Assembly: GCF_008831285.2 (NCBI RefSeq)
Contig: NC_045144.1
Coordinates: forward strand, 7,725,886-7,789,885
Origin: Nymphaea colorata
Taxonomy: Eukaryota; Streptophyta; Magnoliopsida; Nymphaeales; Nymphaeaceae
Direction: 5' to 3'
DNA: 64,000 nucleotides
Shown here: piece by piece, positions 15,058-25,376 of the stretch
Layout: the number at the start of each line of letters is the position of its first letter
Numbering within the stretch: position 1 is the stretch's first letter
The notes under the pieces: generated by a model
Databases searched by the model: none
What the model was told of the DNA's origin: nothing
Seen by the model: the letters and a program-made list of their open reading frames with translations, nothing else
Position numbers and translations under genes: made by a program

Positions 15058-15074
15058 TTCAGCGAGATGCTGAA
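15058..15074 (-). promoter_or_regulatory. 3'-UTR hairpin of SERAT gene 3
   Basis: A 6-bp stem (TTCAGC with GCTGAA) closes loop GAGAT, about 83 nt past the stop codon. In mRNA sense ATAAAGAAT follows within about 10 nt, a plausible poly(A) near-upstream element. Confidence 0.65.
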
Positions 15075-15157
15075 GGTAGCTTATGTTACCACCACCACTC
15101 TTACATGTACAAAAAGCACGCGAGGAAAAATGGCGAAAAACAAGGAACAGATGATGA

Positions 15158-16105
15158 CTAGATGACATAGTCAGACCACTGAGACACGAAGGAAGTATGG
15201 TCCATGGTGAAGCTTGGCACGTTGGTCAGCTTGATCGGCTTGTCCCTCCCGCACAGCAGCCTCGCCGGATTACCAACAGCAGTTGTCCTCTCCGGCACTT
15301 CCTTGAGCACGATTGAGCCGGCCCCAATCTTAGCCCCTGAACCAATCTTGATGTTTCCCAACACATGCGTTCCAGCACCCACCAGGACGCCGTCCCCAAT
15401 TTTCGGATGCCGGTCTCCGTCCACCTTGCCGGTGCCCCCTAGCGTTACGTTGTGCAAGATCGACACATTGTCGCCGATGACGGCGGTCTCGCCGATCACA
15501 GTGCCGGTAGCATGGTCCAGCAGCACCCCCTTCCCGACCTGGGCTCCGGGATGTATATCCACGGTAAAGACCTCAGACACCCTGTTCTGGATGACGAGGG
15601 CCAGGGGAACCCTGCCCAAGGTCCAGAGCCGGTGAGCCGCCCGGTGGGACTGAATTGCCAGGAACCCTTTGAAGTTGAGCATGATCTGCACGTAGCTCAC
15701 ACACGCTGGGTCCCTTTCTTTGATCGCCTTCAGGTCCTCTCGAACCTTGACGCCGATCGAGCGGTCCTCGAGGAACACCGCCAGGAAGACGGCGGCGAGG
15801 CTGGGACCTGGCAGGGAGGTGGTGGCGAGCCGGTAGCCCAGATGGGTGGCCAGCGCGCTTTCGAGGGAGTCATGGGCGAGGATGGCAGATACATAGTAAC
15901 TGCCCAAGACGGGCTCTTGCTCCACATCCCTCCTGGCCTCCTCCTTCATCTTCAGCCAGAGGTCATCCCTCTCCCCGCTGTCGGTACAGCCGAAAGCCCT
16001 CGAGTACTCGACAAAGTTGTAAATGGTGGCCGGGTTAGCAAAGAGGGACGGGTCCACGTTGAACCTCGCCGTTCTGGGCTTCGAGCGCTCGACGCAGGTT
16101 GCCAT
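15158..16105 (-). CDS. SERAT: Serine acetyltransferase, SERAT gene 3 (subtype A)
   Basis: This is a 315-aa intronless serine O-acetyltransferase with the same domain order and catalytic residues as gene 1 (Asp183, His198, Arg232, His233) and the tail SDYVI. Along the whole CDS I count only about seven nucleotide differences from gene 1, including synonymous sites. The identity continues through the 5' leader to about the TATA region and then falls away, and the 3' UTRs differ clearly outside the hairpin. This pattern suggests recent gene conversion or a very local duplication rather than duplication of the whole flanking segment. No premature stop or frameshift is present, so the copy should be functional. 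Confidence 0.97.
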   Translation of the reverse strand: MATCVERSKPRTARFNVDPSLFANPATIYNFVEYSRAFGCTDSGERDDLWLKMKEEARRDVEQEPVLGSYYVSAILAHDSLESALATHLGYRLATTSLPGPSLAAVFLAVFLEDRSIGVKVREDLKAIKERDPACVSYVQIMLNFKGFLAIQSHRAAHRLWTLGRVPLALVIQNRVSEVFTVDIHPGAQVGKGVLLDHATGTVIGETAVIGDNVSILHNVTLGGTGKVDGDRHPKIGDGVLVGAGTHVLGNIKIGSGAKIGAGSIVLKEVPERTTAVGNPARLLCGRDKPIKLTNVPSFTMDHTSFVSQWSDYVI

Positions 16106-16234
16106 TTTCTCTCGGTGGAACCTTAAACTTTTGGGGGTGTAGTTGCAGAAGGGAGGAGGATGGGTTTCTCGAAAAGAGAAGAAGCTCAGTAAGAAGGAGA
16201 AATCAAGTTCTGTAGAGGCTTCAGCCCTCTGTGG

Positions 16235-16374
16235 AGAGTTATACGCGGCCGTGGAGCTTATATAGAGGAGGTTGAGGGGGTTCGATCATCGATAGGTCAG
16301 CTTTTGAGGCGTTGGGAACCTTCATGCTAAATTGATTCCCCAGAAAGGAATTGTGGGCGGTTCCAAGCGTCTTG
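16235..16374 (-). promoter_or_regulatory. SERAT gene 3 promoter
   Basis: The TATA box (minus sense TATATAAG) is at 16258-16265, about 155 bp before the ATG. The conserved block TTGTGGGCGGTTCC is at 16351-16374 and ends in CTTG. The downstream part is nearly identical to that of gene 1, while sequence upstream of the block is not. Confidence 0.7.
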
Positions 16375-17632
16375 TTCTTTTGTTGGAATTAATGGAGTGC
16401 CGTTTCCATCTAAATAAGTTTTGCCTTTTTAAAAGAAACTATTATTTTTCTGGTTTGATTGTTACCAAGTGAACTTTTAATTTATGCACTGATCATCAAG
16501 TCCTTGTTGATGATCTTCTAGTCATAGATAAGGAAATCCTGAAAATTTTTCTCACCTTTGAGAGAATATAACGCCCAAAAAGTTGTAACATTGCGTCAGT
16601 TTACAATGTAAAATCGTGTGGTTTTTCCAGATTTTCTGCCTCCCCAATTTGCTCCGACTCTTCTTTTGAGGAAAACCCACACCAGTGTGTATATATGATT
16701 TGTATAACTCATCCAAAGTAGCAGTACAGACTCAAGACATAAGCAAGCACGTCTCATGTCGCAAGTTTTTTGGGAAAAAAAAGAAGGGGAAAGTTTGAAT
16801 TGAAAATGAAGAAAGAATTCAGCAGCTTTCATGATCGCCCGATTAGTTACTTGCAATTTTCTTCGATAAACTGTTATATGGTGATGGTGATATATATATA
16901 TATATATATATTGTCACCGTTTCTTTTGACGAGGAACGCCGGTTGAGCAGTGGGACATCTTGTCGGAGGATTTGATTACCTCATGCCTTACGCACCTCCT
17001 ACTAGTGGGTATTTTTATGTCTCTTTATAAACAAAATTAAGATTTTCAATTATGTTAAAAATTTCCCAACAAGATGTGAACTTCGTTTGTTAAAATTTTT
17101 ACAAGGATAATGTTACATCATTTCTCTAAATCTTTATAAGTGATCGGATAAAAAGTTAAAAAATACAATTAGCAAATTTTGATTTTCAAAATCTTGGGGC
17201 CCTTGGCCCCTGCCAGCCCCCTGTCAACTCAAACTCGAGTCGAGTTTGAGCCGAGTTCTGGTTATGGCTTAAAGTGCTCGATCTAAGTTCGAGCCGGCTT
17301 AACTTTACTTTGTTGGAACTCTTATTGTGTTCAAGCATAAGCGGAGGCTGATAAAAGGATAGTGAAAGAATGGATAAAATATTCCTAAGAAAATAAAACT
17401 ACCAAACATATCTTCTCCTAGTGCAAATATACGTAAGAAGGTGCGAAGGTTCCTTAGACACAAGTTTGTGCAATGTGACTCGACAATCAATGATCCCTGG
17501 GAATTTGTTCCCAAATGAATAAGAGAGGATGAATGTTAGATATGTGTGAAATTAAGGTCGTCTTCTCTAGCTATAGGAAATATTTGGAAGCTCATAAATA
17601 AATGTGTCTGACATGAGAATGCACCCTCTTTG

Positions 17633-17734
17633 ACCAAGATTTTTTACTATACACCTTTGGGAGGACATGTGAAACTTACGGTTACCAAGATTTTTTGTTA
17701 TACACCTTTGGGAGGACATGTGAAACTTACGGTT
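17633..17734. repeat. 51-bp tandem duplication
   Basis: Two copies (17633-17683 and 17684-17734) are nearly exact, differing at about two positions. Their reading frames produce an apparently repeated peptide on the minus strand, which is an artefact. Confidence 0.9.
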
Positions 17735-18094
17735 GAAGGGGGAACACGGGAATCTCAATGGATGTAGTGGAAGTGGTGAGAGTCTGGTTGTAATTTGATT
17801 TCTATGAACACTACATTTCTAAACTGTAAGTCGTGATAGTACAATATTCTAGTTGATGAGTATACCATGAATCTACTCATGTCTTGAATTAGTACTAAAC
17901 CTCAAGGATAGGAAGAAGGAAAGAGAGACTTGGCTCCTTTTTTGAACGGCTTCTAGTTACCCTAGGCATTAGCACACTCAAAAAAATTTGCTGAAGAGAC
18001 AATTGTTTAAAAATACTCATATTTGGTGAGACACCTTTACATATATATATTTATATATATATTAAGATTCTCATTTAAAAAAATAAATTAAAAA

Positions 18095-18143
18095 AACTGG
18101 TGTGACAATTGCCCACACCAGTCACAATGTCGCTACGCCATTG
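18095..18143 (-). mobile_element. Fragment related to the hAT-type MITE at 51878
   Basis: In minus sense the segment begins CAATGGCGTAGC and contains GTGTGGGCAATTG, matching the first 50 bp or so of the intact MITE at 51878-52055 (CAGTGGCGGAGC, GAGTGGGCAATTG). The other terminus could not be placed. Confidence 0.45.
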
Positions 18144-18220
18144 AACAAAGGTGCTTTTGGCCAGCTCCATTTGCTTGTACACATATATTATATCTTACAT
18201 AAAAGACCATATTAATTTTC

Positions 18221-18312
18221 AGATATTCTACACCATAGTCACAAATATTGTTTTCACATAACAACGAGATATTCTACATCATAGTCACAAATATTGTTTT
18301 CACATAACAACG
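18221..18312. repeat. 46-bp tandem duplication
   Basis: Two copies, 18221-18266 and 18267-18312, differ at one position that I can see. Noncoding. Confidence 0.92.
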
Positions 18313-18664
18313 AGGTTCAATTTTATTGGGTATAATACATGAATATGAAAATAGCATGAAAAGGAATAAAAATTGGATAAATTCTTTTAAAAAATAAAAA
18401 TTAATGGAAATTAAAAGATAAAACAGCAAGATAAGCAGTACATAAAAATTAAAAATAAAAACAAGCAGTTTGATGTTAAAAAACATGAAAAATGTGTTTA
18501 AATAAAAAAAAGATAGAGAAAAAAGTGAAAACATGCATTTTTTTCATTTTGGTGTTTTTTAAATTAAAAATAAAGTTTTTTGCCTTTTCCATTGATTTAG
18601 TTTTTGGATTTTTTAAGTGTACTTTTGAAAAAAAAAAGTTTTTTTTTCATTGAAACTTAAAAAA

Positions 18665-18965
18665 AAAACGTGAAGATTTTGAGGTGCGCTACTATAATAA
18701 AAGTCCCCCGACAAAAGAGTACAGCTCGTCGTGCCTTTGCCAGATCCAGCAAGCTGACAAAAGACGAGCAATTTGCAACGAAAGGGATGAATGAATATAG
18801 AGAACCAGGTGATCAGTTTTGTCCTTCTAATATGGCGCTTCCTCCAACAATGGAGGTTAGCCCATAGTTTGGAGTCCATAGATTGATGCAGAAGCCCACT
18901 GTTTATCCTATGGGGTCATCCATGCATGAAATTGTACTGGTCTTTGAATAATGCACTGAAATGCT
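18665..18965. repeat. Spacer block D, copy 2 (between SERAT gene 3 and the stub)
   Basis: The block carries the ordered words AAGCTGACAAAAGACGAGCA, CAACAATGGAGGTT, two imperfect RTGGGCT motifs and GGGTCATCC, as in block D copies at 10716 and 28500. It lies about 2.6 kb upstream of the gene 3 start codon. Confidence 0.5.
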
Positions 18966-19920
18966 AAGAGGCTTTCAAATTGAAGGAGATATAATATAAT
19001 TAAGGCATGTGGGATGGAAGAACTGAACTTCCTACCCGTATATTGAAAGTAAAAGAAATATAAGTTCAATAGTAAACTCTCCCTCCTTAATTATCTAGAG
19101 ATAAATTGCTAGGAAAGGAGACACAGGCCCATATTGAATTGAAGATAGAATATGTTGCCCTAAAAGTGTGGTGAAAGCCATCCTCAAGGAGTTGGTCAGT
19201 CGGGATCGTGTAGAGGTTCGATACTTTGTGCTGCAAATGAGAAACCACCAACATGCAAGTTGAACCACTACAAGAATGAAATCTCAAGGTACTCATGCAT
19301 GTCCTCCACTCCAAGGGATGAAGAGGGGTGGAAGTTTTGACCTTCTTCGAATGATAGGTGAAACCCCACTCATCCAAAACTGTGGTGGAAGTCTACTGTG
19401 GTGGAAGTCTACCAATGCTAAGTATAAGAATATTGATTTCAATTTTCCTCTATTAGCTAACATTAGCTTTCAAGTACTTAAGCCCGGCTGAGGAAGAGTT
19501 ACGGGGAATAACTTGGCAGGGAAACCAAGAGAAGCTCTTCCCCGCATAAGGAACCCAACCTTGACATGTAAATATATGGCTAAAACTTGAGCCATCCAAA
19601 GCTCAGAGCGTTTTGATGACTGGCAATACATGATAGTACTGATGAGGAATGTAGAGGTAGTCGAGTCAAAAAGCTGTGATATAAGCCTCAACATCTCTCG
19701 ATTGGACACGACCATGAAAAACTAAAGCTCTAAACTTACGAGCCGTCCAGGCTTCGAGTGCCCATGAAACAACCAAAAGCTTGGCACATTTGGGCAGGGC
19801 CAACAAATAACTAGTTAACTATAAGATCCAAGAACTGCAGCTAGGCTTCCTACTTCCAGACTGAGATCTGCTTTTCTGCTTCAACTGTTGAGTACTCAGG
19901 TGGCATTTAGACAGAGATGT
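18966..19920. other. Array spacer 3, second half
   Basis: No gene is recognised. Segments near 19550-19610 and 19860-19920 match spacer 2 in the same order. This supports a collinear duplicated unit that ends at the SERAT stub. Confidence 0.4.
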
Positions 19921-20092
19921 CAATGCACTTCTCAAGAAAGATTTCTTCGTTAAACTTTTTAGCGAGTCGATCGAGAGAAGGTATACGTACACTGCCCACT
20001 CTTGAGGATGAGGAGGGCGCCAGAAAAACGCCTAAAAAGTGAACACACTCTCAGAAACACAAGCAGGTTAGCTAGATGACATAGTCCGACCA
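19921..20092 (-). pseudogene. SERAT stub: 3' flank and last six codons only
   Basis: The codons for W-S-D-Y-V-I and a TAG stop are intact at 20072-20092, in the same frame and spacing as in the functional genes, and preceded on the plus strand by sequence like the subtype B 3' UTR. That UTR includes a decayed hairpin (AGCGAGTCG near 19960) and a GTACACTGCCCACTC word like that of gene 2. Homology stops abruptly at the Trp codon. This looks like the collinear B gene of the second duplicated unit, deleted except for its end. It keeps Asp where genes 2 and 4 have Gly. Confidence 0.75.
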
Positions 20093-22016
20093 CGTTTAGA
20101 ATCACTTTTTTATGATAAATTCAGGATTAAAATATATTTCGTAAATTCCTTAGTAACTTCAACATCTTATTCCAATATGGTCAACAATGTTTTCCAAAAT
20201 AACTACTGTCTACTGCTAAAGTTAGTTTCATAAAATTTGCAGGGTAGAATAAGAAGCAAGCTTTGGAAGCCATGTTGATGCATGTGCCATTTATCCTCAT
20301 CTTTAGCAACACAAAAACCACATCTGCTTCTGGGAAGCTGAATGCAGTTGATGACCTTGAATCCATTTTTTGGAGCTTTGCTGCCTCGGTGAACACACAA
20401 CTGCAGTGGATCTTCCACACGTACATGATTTGCATCTGTTTCTTCCCAACTTCTTTAAGAAAAACTTTATCCATGGTGCAGAAATGTATAAACCTTATTG
20501 ACATGCTAAAGAGTCTCTTAAATTCTTGGCTTTCCTCTCTTCAGTTACGTTAAAACTCACGATCTCATGGGCATAATGACCTGTAGCGATCTAGATCTCC
20601 TCAAACTCACAACTATGGACAAAGCCACAAAGAGTGTAGCTGTGGAACATAATCGCTGTGACAAAAAATTTAAAAAGTATGTAATTAAGACTGCTCTTAT
20701 TGATTTTTCTACTATTTTTTATATGCGATTCATTCCTTTCTTCATTTGTAGGGCAAGGAATTACATATTTTGCATGGTATGATTGATAATGAGGAATCAT
20801 TCAAAACCCAGTATTTTTTGTTCTTCACGGGGCAAAAATCGCTTATGTAGTATGGTGAAAGAATGACAAAGTTGTAATACATAAAGGATTTCACAACTAT
20901 TCACTGCAATTATCTTCCTTCCTATCTAAGAGATAATCCTTGTTCCAGTTGCAAGGAGTCTCATGGGCCACTACTGTAGCTGTCGTATGTGCTTCCAAAT
21001 TCAATCTCAATTGGTTCATGTTTATCCTTCCTGTGAATGTCTTATTGGTCCTTAATTTGAAAGCAAATCCAGTTACAACTTCGTGTTCCTATAGTTAGCT
21101 TTCACATATGAGATGCTTTAGGCTCATTTTCCAACTCCCTTTCCTTGCCGATGATTATATATCTTTTATATTCTTTGAGTATCAGATTACTGAGCCTGTT
21201 TCAGTTTGACGTGCTAATTTTGTAACAGGAGGGGCATAACCAACATTAAAATCAGGATAAGCGAGGGAGAGTGGGATGAAACCAATATTGACGTAGGTAT
21301 AGAACTAATTCCAGTATTGTATACAATATTGCTCTCTAATCACATGAAATTTTTTTTATCATGTGGGTCCATTTATATAAAATTGTAACTGATTTTAACG
21401 AAGAAATGGTCTTTCCACCCATGCTCACTACGTAGAAACATAATGTTCAAGAATCAAACTAAAAAGTTATCTTTATTAAGCTCCTAGCCGGACCACCTAA
21501 ACTGGCACTTAAGAAAATTACCACACTCTGACAATTCATTTGTAGACAAGTCCATCATCCGTAAAATCAAGAACTAAAAAATCTCAAGCTTTAGTAATTA
21601 TAGGGCAACTCAATTTCTAGACAGGGTTCCATGAAATTTCCATGCCTGGTGGCTCCAAGTAACTGCCAAAGAATTGGTTATTTAGAAAAGGTCAAATAAA
21701 TTCAAACCTCGTTAATCTTAGAAATTGAATTGACGACTTCAATGGAGGGCAGCTTCAACCTTTCATAATATTCGAGATGGTAAGCGAAATAAACCGTATG
21801 CCAAAAAATTGCACCATTCTTCGAGAAATAACGATAACGGAAACTAAAAAAACTGCTGAAACAATGAGATCTTCAGCTTTCCGGTTACTACTCTGTCCTG
21901 AGTACACGGTTTCACCAAATCCATCCTTATTTCTCCATGTGAACCTTACAAAGCATATGTACACTGCCTGCTTTTCAGACAAAAAGTCTTACAAAAAAAA
22001 ACAGAGAAAATTTTTA
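20093..22016. other. Spacer between the SERAT stub and gene 4
   Basis: No confident gene. An ORF cluster at 20203-20504 (minus) has weak coding character but no family I can defend. The stretch 21840-21990 is the 3' flank of gene 4 and aligns loosely with that of gene 2 (GATCTTCAGCTT, GAGTACACGG, CATATGTACACTGCC), but the hairpin present behind the other genes is missing here. Confidence 0.4.
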
Positions 22017-22970
22017 TTAGATGACATAGCCTGACCACTCGTAGGTATGGTCCATTGTGAGGCCCGGGATCTTGGTTAGCTTGATGGGGTTGTCCCTCCC
22101 ACCTAGCAACCTCGCCGGGTTCCCTACCGCAGTTGTCTTCTCCGGCACCTCCTTCAGGACGATCGAACCAGCTCCGATCTTTGCGCCGGCACCAATCTTG
22201 ATATTGCCCAAGACGTGTGTCCCAGCACCCACCAGCACACCATCACCAATTTTCGGGTGCCGATCGCCGGTGGCCTTGCCGGTACCTCCGAGCGTCACGT
22301 TGTGCAAGATGGACACGTTGTCGCCGATGACAGCAGTCTCGCCGATCACGGTTCCAGTAGCATGGTCCAGCAGCACTCCCTTCCCAATCCTCGCACCTGG
22401 GTGTATGTCCACAGCAAAGACCTCAGACACCCTGTTCTGGATGACCAAGGCCAAGGGCACCCGGCCCATGAGCCACAGCCGGTGAGCCACCCGCTGCGCC
22501 TGAATTGCTAGGAACCCCTTGAAGTTGAGCATGACCTGCACGTAGCTGACACATGCTGGGTCCCTTTCCTTGATTGCTCTCATGTCTTCCTGGACCGCGG
22601 CGCGAATGCTGCGGTCTTCGAGGAACGCCGCCAGGAAGACCTCGGCCAGGTTCTGGCCGGGCAAGTAAGGTGTGGCGAGCCTGTAGCCTAGGTGAGTGGC
22701 TAGAGCGCTCTCCAGGGAGTCGTAGGCAAGGATTGAGGATATGTAGTAACTGCCCAAGACGGGCTCTTTCTCTACATCCTTCCACGCCTCCTCCCTCATC
22801 TTCAACCAGAGGTCATCCCTGTGCTCCTCATTGTTGGCACGCCGGTAAGCCGTCGATAGCTCGACGAACTTGTAAATGGTGGATGGATCGGCAAAGAGGG
22901 GTCGGTCCAAGTTGAATGGCAGCGGCGTTGCCGCCATTCCGGACGTCAATTGCTCTATGCAAGCGGCCAT
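22017..22970 (-). CDS. SERAT: Serine acetyltransferase, SERAT gene 4 (subtype B)
   Basis: This is a 317-aa intronless serine O-acetyltransferase with catalytic Asp188, His203 and His238, intact hexapeptide repeats and the tail EWSGYVI (Gly at the fourth position from the end, as in gene 2). It differs from gene 2 at two residues and about seven nucleotides. Identity with gene 2 ends about 25 bp upstream of the ATG and near the stop codon, so nearly all the similarity is confined to the coding region. It is the only intact member without the conserved 3'-UTR hairpin, and its distal promoter carries a triplicated 62-71 bp segment. Regulation may therefore differ from that of gene 2 although the proteins are almost the same. 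Confidence 0.97.
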   Translation of the reverse strand: MAACIEQLTSGMAATPLPFNLDRPLFADPSTIYKFVELSTAYRRANNEEHRDDLWLKMREEAWKDVEKEPVLGSYYISSILAYDSLESALATHLGYRLATPYLPGQNLAEVFLAAFLEDRSIRAAVQEDMRAIKERDPACVSYVQVMLNFKGFLAIQAQRVAHRLWLMGRVPLALVIQNRVSEVFAVDIHPGARIGKGVLLDHATGTVIGETAVIGDNVSILHNVTLGGTGKATGDRHPKIGDGVLVGAGTHVLGNIKIGAGAKIGAGSIVLKEVPEKTTAVGNPARLLGGRDNPIKLTKIPGLTMDHTYEWSGYVI

Positions 22971-23079
22971 CTCAGTGGGGAGCTTTCTACAGGGATTAGT
23001 GATGGAGAGATTTCGGAGGGAGAAGAGGTACCTAGGCTTAGCAGAAGGATCCTTGTGGAGGCTGGAGCCCTCTGTGGAA

Positions 23080-23280
23080 CTTCGGCGACGGCTGTGGAGT
23101 TTATATAGGGAAACAGGGAGGGAGAAGATGCTGAAGGGATAAGTCAGCTATTAAGAGGCTGGGACCCAACAGCTGCAAATTATTGAGAATTCATGGACCT
23201 GAGCGGTTTCTGCTTCTCCTTTTTTTTTTCTTCTGCTTTTCCTTCTCTCATAGAAATCGGTGGGCGTTTCCACTCTTTTA
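23080..23280 (-). promoter_or_regulatory. SERAT gene 4 promoter
   Basis: The TATA box (minus sense CTATATAA) is at 23100-23107, about 130 bp before the ATG, with CTCTGTGGA just downstream. The conserved GTGGGCGTTTCC block is at 23258-23280, somewhat degraded at its 3' half, and TGGACCTGAG lies near 23194. Confidence 0.7.
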
Positions 23281-23334
23281 GTTGTTTACCAAATTGGAGT
23301 GCGTTACAAAAGAGTTGAACTTACATATAAATTA

Positions 23335-23535
23335 CCTTATGCAAACTTCTCCAAATTTATCCTTCTTAATATGAATAACTCTTTGTTTTACTACTATATT
23401 ATGCAAACTTCTCCAAATTTATCCTTCTTAATATGAATAACACTTTATTTTACTACTATATTACTTACCTTATGCAAACTTCTCCAAATTTATCCTTCTT
23501 AATATGAATAACTCTTTATTTTACTACTATATTAC
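23335..23535. repeat. Threefold repeat (62 and 71 bp periods) upstream of SERAT gene 4
   Basis: Three copies begin with ATGCAAACTTCTCC at 23339, 23401 and 23472 and end with a TTACTACTATATTA word. A single diverged copy sits at the equivalent place upstream of gene 2 (about 13520-13590). The expansion is therefore local to gene 4 and lies just upstream of the GTGGGCG block. Confidence 0.93.
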
Positions 23536-25271
23536 AATTGGAAAAACTTTGAACTGGTAATTTGATTGTTGATGCATGGAATCTGATTGGGGCTGACCGA
23601 CTCTTCTTCAACTGAAGGCCAAAGTCTCCATCTAATTGTTTGTTTTTCTGTGCTACATATGGCTTACTTTGGGTGTTGCATGACCGTGACCTCTCCTTCT
23701 GCTCAAAACCTCGATCGCAACCTACTATCTTTCAGCTGGTTAAACTCTTAAAGAGCGTTTTAGTAACACACCATATCTCACTATAAAGCTATATTCAGGG
23801 ATGCGAAGGGAGGTGTGGAGCATGTGTGGGCTGTTGCCTACACAGAACCCAAATATTCTTTCAAATTTTGTATTAATATTTTTAAGTAACCTTTTTCACT
23901 TACAGTTGCTGCTCCTGAAAATTTTAAATTTTATATCTAGTGCCCCTTAACCAGTTATGCCCCAGGATATATATTCCCTTGTAATTACAGAGTTCAGAAT
24001 TAATATTAATACTTCATAATAAAAAGCAATAGAAAATTGTCAAGCAATGACAGATATATATATGTAAACGCATTATCAAACACGAAAACTCTTGTGCACT
24101 AGTTAAAATCATATCGTCTCATCGATATGATCAGACGGCTTAAACATGAATTTAATTTTCAAAAGATCAACTCAAACAGCTTTATGAGTTGGAAAGTTCC
24201 TTTTCCGGTTAACATTCTTTCTACCTATAAATCAAGTTTAATCCAACAGTTCCGGAAAAAACTCAACTAGTGCTCTTGCTTGGTGATCATGTGTGCACAG
24301 TCTAAAAAATGTGTACCCTTAATAAGGATAACAGGGACAGAAATTTGGAGAATTAAGTGGAAAGAAAAAAAATCGTAGGAACTAATGCTGTAATTAATCA
24401 AATATTAAGTAGCATCAACTGTAACTTTAAATGCCCATCAATCCTATGTAACAATCACATGTCATACTTACTAGGTTCTAAAATATGCGCCTCTGGAAGT
24501 AAACATGAGAAAAGGAGTACTACCACTGATAATTCTCAATTTTAATTTTTTACTGGGGAAACTTCAGAACATCTGAAAGGCAAGATGATTAACTTGAATA
24601 AGTAATAAATGTGGACGGCAAATTCTTTCTGTTTCTATTTGGTAAGCAGGAGAACTAAAAGTGGGAGAGTCTCATATAGAGTGTGTTAGATAGTTGCCAA
24701 ATAGCTAAAATGTAAAATACTATAAAAACGACTCTTATATGTTTGGGACTTGTTTTAACATGTTTGAGTTTTAAACAGCGAAGTTTTCCTCAGTATAGTA
24801 CGTGAGCTTGAAGAAAATAGAAAAAAATAATAAATTAAAAAAAAGCAGAAAAAAATAAAATAAGTGAGAAACTAATGACAAAATCACAATATAAGTAGAT
24901 TTGCAACAAATAAAAAACATAAAATGAAAAAAATGGTTTGGCATTAAAAAACGGAAAAAATGAAAAAATGCGTTAAAACACGTTTAAAATGTATTTTTTT
25001 GTTAAAGAAAAGTTTTTTTTTTTTAGTTTTGAACGGCCATTTAATTTATCATGTTCGTGTTTTTTTTTTTTTTTGAAAAAAGGCGTTTTCTATGATTATG
25101 GTTTTAACTAAATTGAAGATGACATCCCATAACCTGCAGTCTGTTTTCATTCATTTGAATTGTAGGCTGTCTATATGTGATCCTTTCATCCAATTTGCTG
25201 CAAAGCTTCTTCCCCATTGGCACCGGAGAGAGAGAGAGAAAGAGTTAAATTGAAAATCCTTTATAGCATTT
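23536..25271. other. Spacer between SERAT genes 4 and 5
   Basis: No gene is recognised. Segment 23805-23970 resembles the hAT-type MITE family (GTGTGGGCTGTTGCC near one end, GTGCCCCTTAACCAG near the other). The rest is AT-rich with long A/T runs, notably 24840-25080. Confidence 0.45.
23805..23970 (+). mobile_element. Degenerate hAT-type MITE-like element
   Basis: It has the same order of words as the intact MITE at 51878-52055: a GTGGGCNNTTGCC word near the left end, then an AT-rich middle, then GTGCCCCTTAAC near the right end. The termini are too eroded to identify target duplications. Confidence 0.45.
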
Positions 25272-25288
25272 TTCAGCGAGCTGCTGAA
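25272..25288 (-). promoter_or_regulatory. 3'-UTR hairpin of SERAT gene 5
   Basis: A 6-bp stem (TTCAGC with GCTGAA), extendable by a G:U pair in the plus-sense fold, closes loop GAGCT, about 88 nt beyond the stop codon. In mRNA sense CTATAAAGGATTTTC follows. Confidence 0.65.
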
Positions 25289-25376
25289 GACAACTTATAT
25301 ATATTACAGCCAGTACTGTTATGTGTGCGCAAAAGCTTAATTAGAACAAGGCCAAAAGCAGAACAGATGATTACAT

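Larger units (their letters stand above)
16375..18664. other. Array spacer 3, first half
   Basis: No gene is recognised. Contents: a short (TA)n tract at 16890-16911; the segment 16912-17092 duplicated from 9173-9365; a CTCGAG-type repeat at 17220-17300; two tandem duplications (17633-17734 and 18221-18312); and a hAT-MITE-like fragment at about 18095-18143. Confidence 0.5.

Noticed and set aside
20181-20553. Overlapping ORFs with weak coding look, including CGFCVAKDEDKW on the minus strand (20203-20418)
   Set aside because: The peptide faintly recalls FAR1-type zinc-binding segments of MULE-derived proteins, but the match is too short and the frames are not continuous. A protein search would decide; strong hits to FAR1/MULE proteins would revive it.
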